A stretch of DNA of 64,000 nucleotides from Bacteroidia bacterium. Lineage in GTDB: Bacteria > Bacteroidota > Bacteroidia > Bacteroidales > GWA2-32-17. Position 1 is the stretch's first letter. Each line of letters opens with the position of its first letter. The notes under the pieces are model-generated. The model worked only from the letters and a program-made list of their open reading frames with translations, was not told the DNA's origin and searched no databases. The DNA lies in assembly GCA_016218155.1 (NCBI GenBank), contig JACREQ010000100.1:1-64000 (forward strand), read 5' to 3'. Positions 1 through 8,646 of the stretch are shown in pieces. Both the position numbers and the translations under genes were made by a program.

Positions 1-2
1 AA

Positions 3-440
3 GCTTTAAAATGGAAACCCCGGTATTTTGATGCAATATATAATCTAGCTTTCTCACATGAACAATTACGCCATTACAAAAAAGCAGTATATTTTTATGG
101 ATGGGCAGTTAAAGTTGATCCGACTTATGTTAATGCATGGAGTAATATGGCAAATATTTACAACGACTACCTTGACAAAATGGACTCAGCGATAATTATT
201 AATCAGAAAATTATGAAAATTATACCAAACTCTGATTTGCCTTACGTAAATATTGCTACATATTATCTCATAAAAGCCGATTCTGTAAATGCAATGAAAT
301 ATTTGGAATTAGCATCTGAAAAAACTCCGTCAAATAATGTTGTTGCTGGTATTCTTTTTAATTATTATCAAGGAAAAGATAATGTAAAAGCCGAGAAATA
401 CAGAAATATAGCAGGTATACCATCAATTACATTTAAATGA
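3..440 (+). CDS. TPR-repeat protein, C-terminal part (5' end outside window)
   Basis: The frame is open from base 3 with no upstream stop, so the gene begins before the window. About 145 residues are visible. They show TPR-like helix pairs, for example the stretches around AVYFYGWAVKVDPTYVNAW and AMKYLELASEKTPSNN with the usual Ala/Tyr/Pro spacing. TPRs are protein-interaction scaffolds. In polysaccharide loci they often sit at the C-terminus of membrane glycosyltransferases or ligases, but no membrane part is visible here, so function is open. Its TGA stop overlaps the ATG of the next gene by four bases, indicating translational coupling with the glycan locus. Confidence 0.75.
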   Translation, partial: ALKWKPRYFDAIYNLAFSHEQLRHYKKAVYFYGWAVKVDPTYVNAWSNMANIYNDYLDKMDSAIIINQKIMKIIPNSDLPYVNIATYYLIKADSVNAMKYLELASEKTPSNNVVAGILFNYYQGKDNVKAEKYRNIAGIPSITFK

Positions 441-1468
441 AATTAAGCATGAAAAGTTATATTTCATATTTATGTTATCATTTACCAGAGAGAACACTCA
501 CAAACATTGAGCTAAAAGAAACTTTTCCAAAATGGAATGTAGATGAAATGTATCAGTCAACAGGAGTTTTTTCTAGGCATATAGCAGAATCAAACCAAAC
601 ACCTTCTGATTTAGCTTTTATTGCTGCAGAAAACTTACTAAACGAGAATTCTATTGACAGAACAAAAATTGATTTTATTTTATTTGTTACTCAAAGCAAT
701 GATTATATTACTCCCACTACTGCATGTATTTTACAAAAACGATTATGCCTTCCAGTTACTGCCGGAGCAATTGATTTAAATCAGGGATGCACAGGTTTCA
801 TATATGGGCTTTCTATTGCAGATGGTTTAATTAAAGCCGGAACTGCCTCAAACATACTACTATTAACTGCAGAAACAAGCTCAAAATATATTCACAAAAA
901 AGATAAAAGTTGTCGTTTCCTTTTTGGTGACGGTTCATCTGCCGCAATTATTTCTGACACACCGGGTAAACTTGGTATGAAAATCGGCAAGTTTATTCTT
1001 GGAACAGATGGTAAAGGGTACCAAAATATAATAATAAAATATGGTGCTGCCAGACATGCTATTTCTGAGGCAAGTACAGAAGAAATTAAAGATGAATATG
1101 GAAATATCCGTACCGAATCTAATTTTTTTATGAATGGAAATTCAGTCTTTCTATTCTCAATTAATGTAGTTCCTAAACTTGTAACACAGATTCTTGAAAA
1201 ATCAGGATTAAAACTAAATGATATAGACCTGTTTGTTTTTCACCAGGCAAATAAAATTATTCTTGATACCATTAGAAAGAAACTTTGTATTCCCGAAGAA
1301 AAACTCATAATTGATATTGAACATACTGGTAATACAGTTTCATCATCTGTACCAATTGTCTTAAAAAATGTACTTTCAAAATATTCATTTTTAAAAGGGA
1401 ATAGAATAATGCTTGTTGCTTTTGGCGTTGGCTATTCATGGGGAGCAACTATTATTACAGCAGAATAA
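437..1468 (+). CDS. Ketoacyl-ACP synthase III (FabH-like), copy 1
   Basis: A 343-residue thiolase-fold condensing enzyme of the KAS III type, which joins an acyl-CoA to malonyl-ACP by decarboxylative Claisen condensation. The full catalytic triad is visible: Cys118 in QGCTGF, His269 in FHQANK and Asn299 in HTGNTV. The length is normal for the family. The start overlaps the preceding stop as ATGA; a second Met lies four codons in. It sits in a glycan locus with its own ACP, a second KAS III and an SDR, so it probably supplies a special acyl group rather than housekeeping fatty acids. The specific substrate cannot be read from the sequence. Confidence 0.9.
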   Translation: MKLSMKSYISYLCYHLPERTLTNIELKETFPKWNVDEMYQSTGVFSRHIAESNQTPSDLAFIAAENLLNENSIDRTKIDFILFVTQSNDYITPTTACILQKRLCLPVTAGAIDLNQGCTGFIYGLSIADGLIKAGTASNILLLTAETSSKYIHKKDKSCRFLFGDGSSAAIISDTPGKLGMKIGKFILGTDGKGYQNIIIKYGAARHAISEASTEEIKDEYGNIRTESNFFMNGNSVFLFSINVVPKLVTQILEKSGLKLNDIDLFVFHQANKIILDTIRKKLCIPEEKLIIDIEHTGNTVSSSVPIVLKNVLSKYSFLKGNRIMLVAFGVGYSWGATIITAE

Positions 1469-1636
1469 AATTTTATATCTCTGTACTTATTGATTTTAAT
1501 GAACTCTTTTTGCTAATTGCATTAGGGTGCCAGCCTTCTAGTCAACTCTTACTTTAAATGCACATAGACTGATAAACAGACATATATAATTTTAATAAAA
1601 TTGATTCTAAACATACATTTTAATAAGGTTTTTATG

Positions 1637-1644
1637 TATTTTTG
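1637..1644 (+). promoter_or_regulatory. Candidate -7 element (TATTTTTG) upstream of the ACP gene
   Basis: It matches the Bacteroidota TAnnTTTG -7 consensus and lies 39 bases before the ACP start, inside the 214-base gap between the first KAS III and the ACP gene. I see no good -33 TTTG at the usual spacing. It suggests that the ACP-onward genes can be transcribed separately from the upstream pair. Nothing else was recognised in the gap. Confidence 0.4.
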
Positions 1645-1682
1645 GAAATTGATGTATTTTACTAAAAAATAATAATTACAAA

Positions 1683-1916
1683 ATGACTGTTGAAGAATTT
1701 ATTCTCAAAATAGAAGCTGAATTTCCTGATATGGAACAAGGGAAACTATTGCCAGATTCAGTTTTTAGAGAAGTAATGAACTGGAATTCAATAAATGCAT
1801 TAATTCTTATTGCAATGGTTGATACAGAATACGATGTGATTTTAACAGCAGATGATTTAAGATCTTCTGTAATTGTTAATGATATTTTTTCAATAATTCA
1901 AACAAGACACACGTAA
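1683..1916 (+). CDS. Acyl carrier protein (glycan-locus type)
   Basis: A 77-residue acidic protein with the ACP four-helix pattern. The phosphopantetheine attachment serine is most likely Ser36 in MNWNSINAL, equivalent to the DSL motif of housekeeping ACP but with Asn-Ser-Ile, followed by the expected helix II hydrophobic pattern (LILIAMVDTEY). It lies two bases before the second KAS III gene, so the two are probably translated together. ACP carries acyl intermediates as thioesters. The diverged motif and the location mark it as a pathway-dedicated carrier rather than the fatty-acid-synthesis AcpP. Confidence 0.85.
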   Translation: MTVEEFILKIEAEFPDMEQGKLLPDSVFREVMNWNSINALILIAMVDTEYDVILTADDLRSSVIVNDIFSIIQTRHT

Positions 1917-1917
1917 T

Positions 1918-3030
1918 ATGGCGCTAGTAAGTGTTGAAAATGTAAAATTTTCCGGTCTCGCTGCTTGTGTTCCGCAGTTTGAGTACAATAATATTGATTA
2001 TGACCTGCTTTCAAAAGAAGACAACGAACTTTTAATAAAGACAATTGGTGTAGAGAAAAGAAGAATGGCAGGTCCACATATCACTGCTTCCGATATGTGT
2101 CAAATGGCTGCTGAAAAACTTCTTTCCCAAATGTCAGTAAATGCTTCGGAAATTGACATTCTGATATTTGTTAGCCAATCCCGCGATTATGTCCTGCCTT
2201 GTACAGCTATAGTGCTTCAGGATAAAATGGGTTTACCTAAAACCTCTTTAGCTTTTGATATTCCTTTAGGCTGTTCCGGATATGTTTACGGTATATATGT
2301 TTTGGGAAGTTTACTTTCTAAAGGTCAATTAAAAAAAGGATTATTACTTGTTGGTGATATTAGTTCATTAAGCAGTTGTTATCTTGATCCTAGTACTTTC
2401 CCTCTTTTCGGAGATTCAGGAACAGCAACTATACTTGAATACGATCCAGCAGCAAAACCAATGTGGTTTAATATGCAATCAGACGGTTCAGGTTGGGAAG
2501 CAATAAGTATTCCTGAAGGAGGAACCAGAAATTATCCTAAAGAAGATTCATTTCTAATAAAGGAAGTAGCGCCTGGTATTAAACGCAGTCGTTTTCATTT
2601 GCAATTAAACGGAATAGATGTTTTTAATTTTACACTCAGAGAAGTCGCACCTAACATAAATGTTCTTCTTAAGCATCTTTCAAAAACAACTGAAGATTAT
2701 CAATATTATCTTTTTCACCAGGCAAATAAACTGATGAATGAAACAATAAGAAAGAAACTGAAACTTGTTCCAGAGAAAGTACCATATACTTTACATAAAT
2801 ATGGTAATACGAGTTCCGGATCTATTCCTCTTACTATGGTTTCGGAATTAAGAAAAGAACTTGAAGAAAAACCTCTTTCATTAATCTTTTCAGGATTCGG
2901 TGTAGGATTATCATGGGCCAGTGCTGCAATTGAGACTGATAAAATTATATGTCCAGAACTTATTGAATATCCTAATCTGGGAGACAAAACACCCCAACCA
3001 AAAATAGAAGATATAAAATCATTCAAATAA
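1918..3030 (+). CDS. Ketoacyl-ACP synthase III (FabH-like), copy 2
   Basis: A second KAS III homologue of 370 residues with an intact triad: Cys119 in LGCSGY, His267 in FHQANK and Asn297 in YGNTSSG. It clearly differs from copy 1 and has a C-terminal tail of about 30 residues ending near KIEDIKSFK. It is packed tightly between the ACP gene (two bases upstream) and the SDR gene (five bases downstream), so ACP, KAS and reductase look like one operon. Two active-looking KAS III enzymes may act in successive steps or form a heterodimer; the sequence does not distinguish these. Confidence 0.9.
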   Translation: MALVSVENVKFSGLAACVPQFEYNNIDYDLLSKEDNELLIKTIGVEKRRMAGPHITASDMCQMAAEKLLSQMSVNASEIDILIFVSQSRDYVLPCTAIVLQDKMGLPKTSLAFDIPLGCSGYVYGIYVLGSLLSKGQLKKGLLLVGDISSLSSCYLDPSTFPLFGDSGTATILEYDPAAKPMWFNMQSDGSGWEAISIPEGGTRNYPKEDSFLIKEVAPGIKRSRFHLQLNGIDVFNFTLREVAPNINVLLKHLSKTTEDYQYYLFHQANKLMNETIRKKLKLVPEKVPYTLHKYGNTSSGSIPLTMVSELRKELEEKPLSLIFSGFGVGLSWASAAIETDKIICPELIEYPNLGDKTPQPKIEDIKSFK

Positions 3031-3034
3031 TAAT

Positions 3035-3772
3035 ATGCAGAACCCATTTTCACTAAAAGGTAAATGTATCCTGATTACAGGAGCTTCCTCAGGAATTGGG
3101 CAACAAATTGCAATTAATCTTTCAGAACTTGAAGCTAATGTAATTATTGCAGGAAGAAATGAAGAAAGACTAAATGAAACTTTTTCAAAATTAAAAGGCA
3201 ATAATAATCTGCGTATTGTTGCAGATTTGAGCGATGATAAACAAATTAAAGAATTAGTACAGAAGATTCCCTGTAACATTAACGGTGTAGTTCATTCAGC
3301 AGGTATTACAAGTCATATGCCTGCACAACTTATCGGGACAAAGCAATTAGACGAAGTAATGAAAATTAATTTTCATGCACCTGTATTACTTAACAGATAT
3401 TTAATTTCGCTCAGAAAAATTATGGATGGTTCTTCAATTGTTTTTCTTTCTACAATAGCTACCCTACACCCATACTATGGAGGCAGTTTATATTCTGCAT
3501 CAAAAAAAGCTATTGAAGGATATTCATTAACACTTGCACTTGAATTAGCACCAAGAAAAATACGGTCAAACTGCATTTCACCTGCTATGGTTGAAACACC
3601 TATGCTTGAAAAAACAGCCCAAACTATTTCCGCAGAAGCCTTGGAAGGGATGAGAGCTATTCATCCACTTGGTTTTGGGACAACTCAGGATGTTGCAAGT
3701 ACTGTAATTTTCTTATTATCAGACGGAGCAAAATGGATTACAGGAGCAAACATTGTTATGGGAGGATTTTAG
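3035..3772 (+). CDS. SDR-family 3-oxoacyl-ACP reductase-like protein (FabG-like)
   Basis: A 245-residue short-chain dehydrogenase/reductase. The nucleotide-binding TGASSGIG motif is at residues 15-22, an NAG-like segment (HSAG) follows, and the active-site Tyr153 and Lys157 are in YSASKK. The C-terminus WITGANIVMGGF has the typical SDR ending. Next to a KAS III and an ACP the natural role is reduction of a 3-oxoacyl-ACP to the 3-hydroxyacyl-ACP with NAD(P)H; this is inferred from context, since many SDRs act on sugars. The downstream glycosyltransferase starts four bases after the stop. Confidence 0.85.
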   Translation: MQNPFSLKGKCILITGASSGIGQQIAINLSELEANVIIAGRNEERLNETFSKLKGNNNLRIVADLSDDKQIKELVQKIPCNINGVVHSAGITSHMPAQLIGTKQLDEVMKINFHAPVLLNRYLISLRKIMDGSSIVFLSTIATLHPYYGGSLYSASKKAIEGYSLTLALELAPRKIRSNCISPAMVETPMLEKTAQTISAEALEGMRAIHPLGFGTTQDVASTVIFLLSDGAKWITGANIVMGGF

Positions 3773-3776
3773 AATT

Positions 3777-4697
3777 ATGAATAAACCTGAATATTCAGTT
3801 GTAGTACCAGTTTATAACAGCAAAGATTCGTTAGAAGAGTTATTCGAACGTACGAATAAAATATTCTCAAAAATCAACAAAACTTTTGAAATGATTTTTG
3901 TTGAAGACGGAGGCTGGGATGGAAGCTGGGAAGTAATTAAAAGAATAAAAACAACTCATCCGGAAATAGTAAAAGGAATTAAATTATCTCGTAATTTTGG
4001 TCAGCATAACGCTGTGCTTTGTGGTTTTGCACAAGTTCAAGGGCAATATGTTATAACAATTGATGATGATTTACAGCTTCAACCCGAAGATATTGCAAAA
4101 CTAATTGAATGTAATAAAGACCAACAATATGATCTTGTTTACGGATATTTTACAAAGAAAAATCATTCAGCTGTAAGAAATTTCGGAAGCAACGTTATTA
4201 AAAAATCTTCAAAAGTAATATACAAGACACCTGGAGAAGGCTCTTCTTTTCGCCTTATCAGAAGAGAAATTACAGATAGCCTTGTACAACACAGTCAGGA
4301 ATTTGTATATATTGACGATTTATTGTTATGGTATACTACCTCCATTGGGTTTGTAGAGGTAGAACATAAAAAAAGAGTATATAACACAACACAATATACA
4401 ACTTTTAATTTATTCAAACTTGCATTTAAACTATTGGTTGTAAGTACAGATATTCCATTGAAGATAATGGTTTACGGAGGATTTCTTTCATCAATTATTA
4501 CTTTTCTTTTTGGACTTTATTATATTTTTCGCAAAGTATTTTATAAAGTTCCTCCTGGATATACATCAATTATTGTTACAATACTTTTTTCGACCAGTAT
4601 TATTATTTTAAGTCTTGGGATTATAGGACAATACCTCCACAAGGTTTATAAAATGCAGAATAAACGTCCGGCTTATCTTGTAAAAGAAAAGATTTAA
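3777..4697 (+). CDS. Family 2 glycosyltransferase, polyprenyl-phosphate sugar transferase type (ArnC/GtrB/DPM1-like)
   Basis: The GT-A fold begins SVVVPVYNS and has an acidic metal/nucleotide-sugar motif at IDDDLQLQ (around residues 94-100). Two C-terminal membrane segments (IMVYGGFLSSIITFLFGLYY and IIVTILFSTSIIILSLGIIG) match enzymes that transfer a sugar from a nucleotide donor to undecaprenyl phosphate at the inner membrane. A longer reading from 3753 exists but would overlap the SDR gene by 20 bases and begins with unrelated residues, so I chose the Met at 3777 (306 residues). It likely provides a lipid-linked sugar for the glycan of this locus. Confidence 0.88.
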   Translation: MNKPEYSVVVPVYNSKDSLEELFERTNKIFSKINKTFEMIFVEDGGWDGSWEVIKRIKTTHPEIVKGIKLSRNFGQHNAVLCGFAQVQGQYVITIDDDLQLQPEDIAKLIECNKDQQYDLVYGYFTKKNHSAVRNFGSNVIKKSSKVIYKTPGEGSSFRLIRREITDSLVQHSQEFVYIDDLLLWYTTSIGFVEVEHKKRVYNTTQYTTFNLFKLAFKLLVVSTDIPLKIMVYGGFLSSIITFLFGLYYIFRKVFYKVPPGYTSIIVTILFSTSIIILSLGIIGQYLHKVYKMQNKRPAYLVKEKI

Positions 4698-5390
4698 ATG
4701 AAGTGGAATAGATATGGCATAACACTTAGCCGGATTACGGAAGATGACATTGAGCTGATCAGGTGTTGGCGAAATGATCCTAAGGTAAGTCAGCATATGA
4801 TTTACAGAAGCCATATTACTTCTGAACAACAAATAAAATGGTTTCATAAAATTAACAACAATCAAAATTCTTATTATCTTATCATATATAAAAACGAAAA
4901 AATCGGATTAATTAATAATAAGAATATTGAAACCAAGGACAAATCTTCAGAAGCCGGAATATTTATCTGGAATGACAGTTTTGATTTTGCTCCATTACTT
5001 GCATCAATACTGCTTTGCGAAATTGGATTTTACATTATGAAAGGTGGCGATTCTTATGCAAAAGTTCTTAAAAGAAACAAAAGAGCCATTGAGTATAACA
5101 ACATAATAGGGTACGATGTTATAGAAAGAAAACCTCGTAGTCGGTATATCAAAATCAAACTTACTAAAGAAAATTTTAAATCACGAACCGAGAAACTTCG
5201 CCAGACTATTATGATCAATACAAATTCTAACGGTGAATTATCTTTAGAACTGGAGAAACATGATTATGAATCTGGTCTTGCACAGATGATGGAGAATTTA
5301 TATATTTTTCCATTAATGTGGGAAGATCCTTCAATAAAATGCATAGAACATAACGGAGGTAAAATTTATTCAGGAACATTAATAATTTAA
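4698..5390 (+). CDS. GNAT N-acyltransferase with unknown C-terminal extension
   Basis: Residues 1 to about 155 look like a GNAT domain of the RimJ/PseH type: RITEDDIELIRCWRNDP at the N-terminus, an acyl-CoA-binding region and KRNKRAIEYNNIIGY, a typical GNAT alpha4 segment. PseH-like enzymes N-acylate amino sugars. Residues 160-230 (around MINTNSNGELSLELEKHDY) are not part of the usual domain and I do not recognise them. The start codon follows directly on the stop of the glycosyltransferase. With ACP, KAS III and SDR upstream, this enzyme is the best candidate for moving the acyl group onto an amino sugar. Confidence 0.75.
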   Translation: MKWNRYGITLSRITEDDIELIRCWRNDPKVSQHMIYRSHITSEQQIKWFHKINNNQNSYYLIIYKNEKIGLINNKNIETKDKSSEAGIFIWNDSFDFAPLLASILLCEIGFYIMKGGDSYAKVLKRNKRAIEYNNIIGYDVIERKPRSRYIKIKLTKENFKSRTEKLRQTIMINTNSNGELSLELEKHDYESGLAQMMENLYIFPLMWEDPSIKCIEHNGGKIYSGTLII

Positions 5391-5394
5391 TATT

Positions 5395-6198
5395 ATGCAG
5401 ATTTACAAATACGTTCCCAAACCATTAAAAAAACATTATAAAAAACTCTTTTGGAGGGTATTCTATAATTATATCGGAACAATTGGAATATTAAAAAAAG
5501 CAAGATTTCTGAATCACGGAATTATTGAGGATCATGAAAATATTACTATGGATCAGTTTAATCCTTTATTGTTCAGAAAGCTTTCACAGAATTTATATTT
5601 ACATCTTATGCGCGAAGCCGAAATTAACGGTAAAAACTACATGGAGATAGGCTGTGGAAGAGGTGCCGGTCTTGAATTACTAATGAATACTTATAAGCCT
5701 GCTAAAGCAGTAGGTGTTGATATTTCTGATACTAACATAAGGTACGGAAAAAAAATAAATAAAGGTAACGGAGTTCAATTTATCAGGGGCGATGCAGAAA
5801 AACAAATATTTCCTGACAAAAGTTTTGATGTTGTACTAAACCTTGAATCTTCACATTGTTATGCTTCCAAAATGAATTTTTATAAAAATGTAAAAAATAT
5901 TCTTAAAGACGATGGTACATTTTTATATTCTGACTTGTTCTGGTTTGACCATCTTACATTAGAAATGGAAAAACAATTTGAAGAAATCGGACTTTATATC
6001 GTTAAAAAAGAAGATATTACAAAGCCCATCATGCGTTCAATCGAATTACAATCAAAAATTCGAATGCATTACGTAAAAGGAAAAGCTACTCCTAATAAAA
6101 AACTTTCTGATATGGTTGCATTACCGGGCACACCTTTGTATGATGGATTAACAAATGGAACTATTAAATATTTGTTCTATGTTCTGAAAAAGAAATAA
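5395..6198 (+). CDS. Class I SAM-dependent methyltransferase
   Basis: A 267-residue Rossmann-fold methyltransferase. Motif I is YMEIGCGRGAG at residues 82-92, motif II ends in VGVDIS, and post-motif residues VVLNLESSHCY and LKDDGTFLYSD follow. This layout resembles small-molecule O-methyltransferases acting on sugars or lipids such as the phthiotriol/phenolphthiotriol methyltransferase group. It sits four bases after the acyltransferase in the same operon, so a glycan or lipid substrate is likely. The acceptor is unknown. Confidence 0.8.
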   Translation: MQIYKYVPKPLKKHYKKLFWRVFYNYIGTIGILKKARFLNHGIIEDHENITMDQFNPLLFRKLSQNLYLHLMREAEINGKNYMEIGCGRGAGLELLMNTYKPAKAVGVDISDTNIRYGKKINKGNGVQFIRGDAEKQIFPDKSFDVVLNLESSHCYASKMNFYKNVKNILKDDGTFLYSDLFWFDHLTLEMEKQFEEIGLYIVKKEDITKPIMRSIELQSKIRMHYVKGKATPNKKLSDMVALPGTPLYDGLTNGTIKYLFYVLKKK

Positions 6199-6209
6199 AA
6201 ATAAATAAG

Positions 6210-7541
6210 ATGAAACTTCTTTTAATCAATCCCAACAGCGCCTTCCAAAAATATCCCCCTTTAAGTCTAGCAATAATTGCTTCACTTACTCCCTCTGACT
6301 GGGAAGTAGAAATATTGGATTTAAACTTCACTCCACTTTCTATAAAAAAAGCCGACCTGGTTGGTATAACATCGTTCACTTGCACTGCGCCTATGGCTTA
6401 TGAAATAGCTAAATTGTATAGAAAAAACAACATGAAAGTTGTTATGGGTGGTATTCATGCTTCTATTTTACCCGATGAAGCATTAAATTATGTGGACAGT
6501 GTTGTAATTGGAGAAGCTGAAGGTATTTGGAATAAAGTAATTGAAGATTTTGTTAAAGGAGAATTAAAACAAACATATAAAGCGGAGCTTCTTCCTTATG
6601 AAAATTGGCCCATACCACGTCACGACTTATTACATCCATATTATCAAATGGGTGCAATTCAAACATCAAGAGGCTGTCCGTTTAATTGCGATTTTTGTTC
6701 AGTTTCATTATTTAATGGTAACCAATACAGACTACGCCCTATTGATGAAGTTATTGCCGAACTTAAAACTATTAAAGCAAAAAGATTATTTATTTTAGAT
6801 GATAATATTTTAGGAGTTGGCAAGAAAAATGAAGAAAGGGCATTAGAATTATTTAGAAGAATAAAAGAAGAGAAAATTAATAAACCATGGTTCTCATTTG
6901 CATCAGTAAATTTTGCTGATAAGCCTGAAATTATTAAAGCTGCAGCTGAAAGCGGTTGCGAAATGATTTTTATAGGATTTGAAGCTGAAGATGACGAGCA
7001 GCTAAAAGAAATGAATAAAGGATTAAATGTAAAATCTGGATCACATCTTTATTCAGAAGCAGTAAAAAAAATAAATAAACATAAAATTGCAGTAATGGGC
7101 GGTTTTATTATAGGTTTTGATACTGACACAAAAGAAAGCATTGACAGACGTTTAAAATTTATGCTAAGACATAGAATAAATTCTATGTCGGTTGCTTATT
7201 TAACTCCACTTCCAGGAACAAAATCATATAACAATTTGGTAAAAGAAAACAGAATAATTAAAAATGATTACCCTAAAGACTGGTCAAAGTATAATTTTCT
7301 GAATGTATTATACCAGCCAAAAAATATGACTCCGGAAGAATTAGCAGAAAAATATTTTGATATTATTGTTGCTTTATATAAAAGAAAAAATATTTTAATG
7401 AGAGCACTTGTTACATTTATTCAAACAAGAAGCTACAAAATAACCAAAAATTCTTATCGTTTAAATATGAGAACTTATTTAAGCTATAAAAGAGCTTATG
7501 ATAAATATCTGAAAAATAACCCTAATGCAAGAAAAATATAA
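6210..7541 (+). CDS. B12-binding domain radical SAM protein
   Basis: 443 residues. The N-terminal 130 residues look like a cobalamin-binding domain (LLINPNSAFQKYPPLSLA, VVMGGIHASILPDEAL). The radical SAM core then has the cluster motif C156-x3-C160-x2-C163 in RGCPFNCDFCS and a later GFEAEDDEQLKEMNKG segment. Family members (BchE, HpnJ, HpnP and relatives) do methylations, ring rearrangements or C-C bond chemistry on lipids and secondary metabolites. It ends the plus-strand run of the glycan locus and converges on the sulfotransferases. The product is unknown, but a radical methylation or carbon-skeleton change of the same lipid or glycan fits its position. Confidence 0.85.
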   Translation: MKLLLINPNSAFQKYPPLSLAIIASLTPSDWEVEILDLNFTPLSIKKADLVGITSFTCTAPMAYEIAKLYRKNNMKVVMGGIHASILPDEALNYVDSVVIGEAEGIWNKVIEDFVKGELKQTYKAELLPYENWPIPRHDLLHPYYQMGAIQTSRGCPFNCDFCSVSLFNGNQYRLRPIDEVIAELKTIKAKRLFILDDNILGVGKKNEERALELFRRIKEEKINKPWFSFASVNFADKPEIIKAAAESGCEMIFIGFEAEDDEQLKEMNKGLNVKSGSHLYSEAVKKINKHKIAVMGGFIIGFDTDTKESIDRRLKFMLRHRINSMSVAYLTPLPGTKSYNNLVKENRIIKNDYPKDWSKYNFLNVLYQPKNMTPEELAEKYFDIIVALYKRKNILMRALVTFIQTRSYKITKNSYRLNMRTYLSYKRAYDKYLKNNPNARKI

Positions 7542-7554
7542 AGCTAAAATCTTA

Positions 7555-8631
7555 TTATATTTTTTTATTTTTCCCAACAAATATCTTCCATAACAAAGCA
7601 AATACTTTATGATTATTACGTACAATTTTAATTTGCCAACTTTTTGGAAGTTTATGAGCATTCTTGCTTAACCACTCCATAAAATAATATAAAGTCTTAC
7701 CAGGTATTGTAGAAAAACGTGACCATAATCCGGGGGTTTTACTTAATCTTTCATAACCATATTTATCTAAATATTCACCGGCAGCTCGCTCAGCTTTTTT
7801 GATAGAAGATTTTGTTAATCTTGTTCTCCACCCGCCTATTTTTTTTGTATTAACAGGCTCCAGAATACTTGTATGATTTGCCTTAAAAAATTCCTCGTTT
7901 GTAAATACAACTTTTGTAAATTCTTCTGTTTTTCTTTCCCTGTACTTCAGCATTTCGGGAACATATGGAATTTCGAGAAAACTACACATTTCCTTAACAT
8001 ATTTTTCTGTTTCAGTTACTAAATCCTCATACCTAAGCACATAAAATCTATTTGGATAGTATTTCTGAAAAAGTTCAACAGAACGAATAGCCTTTTTCCA
8101 ATACATTGTATCATATGTTATGGATGGAGCAGTAAATCGCGAGTTAAATAATGAAACATGATTGTCGCGCGGGTCTCTAATTAACAATATGTACTTAGCA
8201 TTAGGAATAGCAGTAAATATTACTCCAAAAACCTGAGAATAAAAAGGGTTCTTATCGCCCAAAAGCATAAGTTCTTTCTTCTCGTAAACACTTTTATAAT
8301 TCTTAGCAATTATCTTTAGTGCAATATCAATGCTTAAAGAATCAATATTTAATGTTAGTTCTTCCTCAATCTTATTTATATCAAACTTTGTTGAGCTATA
8401 TAACCATATATTGGTTAGATCTCTTATAAAGTTATCAATATTGGTTTTTGACCATGATTTAATGTTACGATAATGTCCTAACAAATGAGCAATGTACATA
8501 CACTCTGAAGGAATCTGTACATTTGGATGAGCATCAAAAAATAATTGCAGTAAAGTTGTCCCTGAACGAGGCCTTCCTATTATGTAAAAAAACGGGATAT
8601 CTTTTAATTTATTAACTTTTGTTTCGTTCAT
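7555..8631 (-). CDS. Sulfotransferase, copy 1
   Basis: 358 residues with the PAPS-binding signatures of the sulfotransferase fold: the 5'-phosphosulfate loop GRPRSGTTLLQL at residues 19-30 and the 3'-phosphate motif IRDPRDNHVSLF at 151-162. Such enzymes move sulfate from PAPS to a hydroxyl or amine of a sugar, lipid or small molecule. No signal peptide is seen, so it acts in the cytoplasm. It is a tandem near-duplicate of the next gene (both share an identical DAHPNVQIPSEC stretch), with 15 bases between them. PAPS-synthesis genes are not in the window. The substrate is probably the glycan made by this locus. Confidence 0.88.
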   Translation of the reverse strand: MNETKVNKLKDIPFFYIIGRPRSGTTLLQLFFDAHPNVQIPSECMYIAHLLGHYRNIKSWSKTNIDNFIRDLTNIWLYSSTKFDINKIEEELTLNIDSLSIDIALKIIAKNYKSVYEKKELMLLGDKNPFYSQVFGVIFTAIPNAKYILLIRDPRDNHVSLFNSRFTAPSITYDTMYWKKAIRSVELFQKYYPNRFYVLRYEDLVTETEKYVKEMCSFLEIPYVPEMLKYRERKTEEFTKVVFTNEEFFKANHTSILEPVNTKKIGGWRTRLTKSSIKKAERAAGEYLDKYGYERLSKTPGLWSRFSTIPGKTLYYFMEWLSKNAHKLPKSWQIKIVRNNHKVFALLWKIFVGKNKKI

Positions 8632-8646
8632 GGTTAAGAGATTTAA

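Noticed and set aside
7542-7554. Bidirectional terminator between the radical SAM gene and the sulfotransferase
   Set aside because: Only an A/T-rich 13-base gap is present and no stem could be found.
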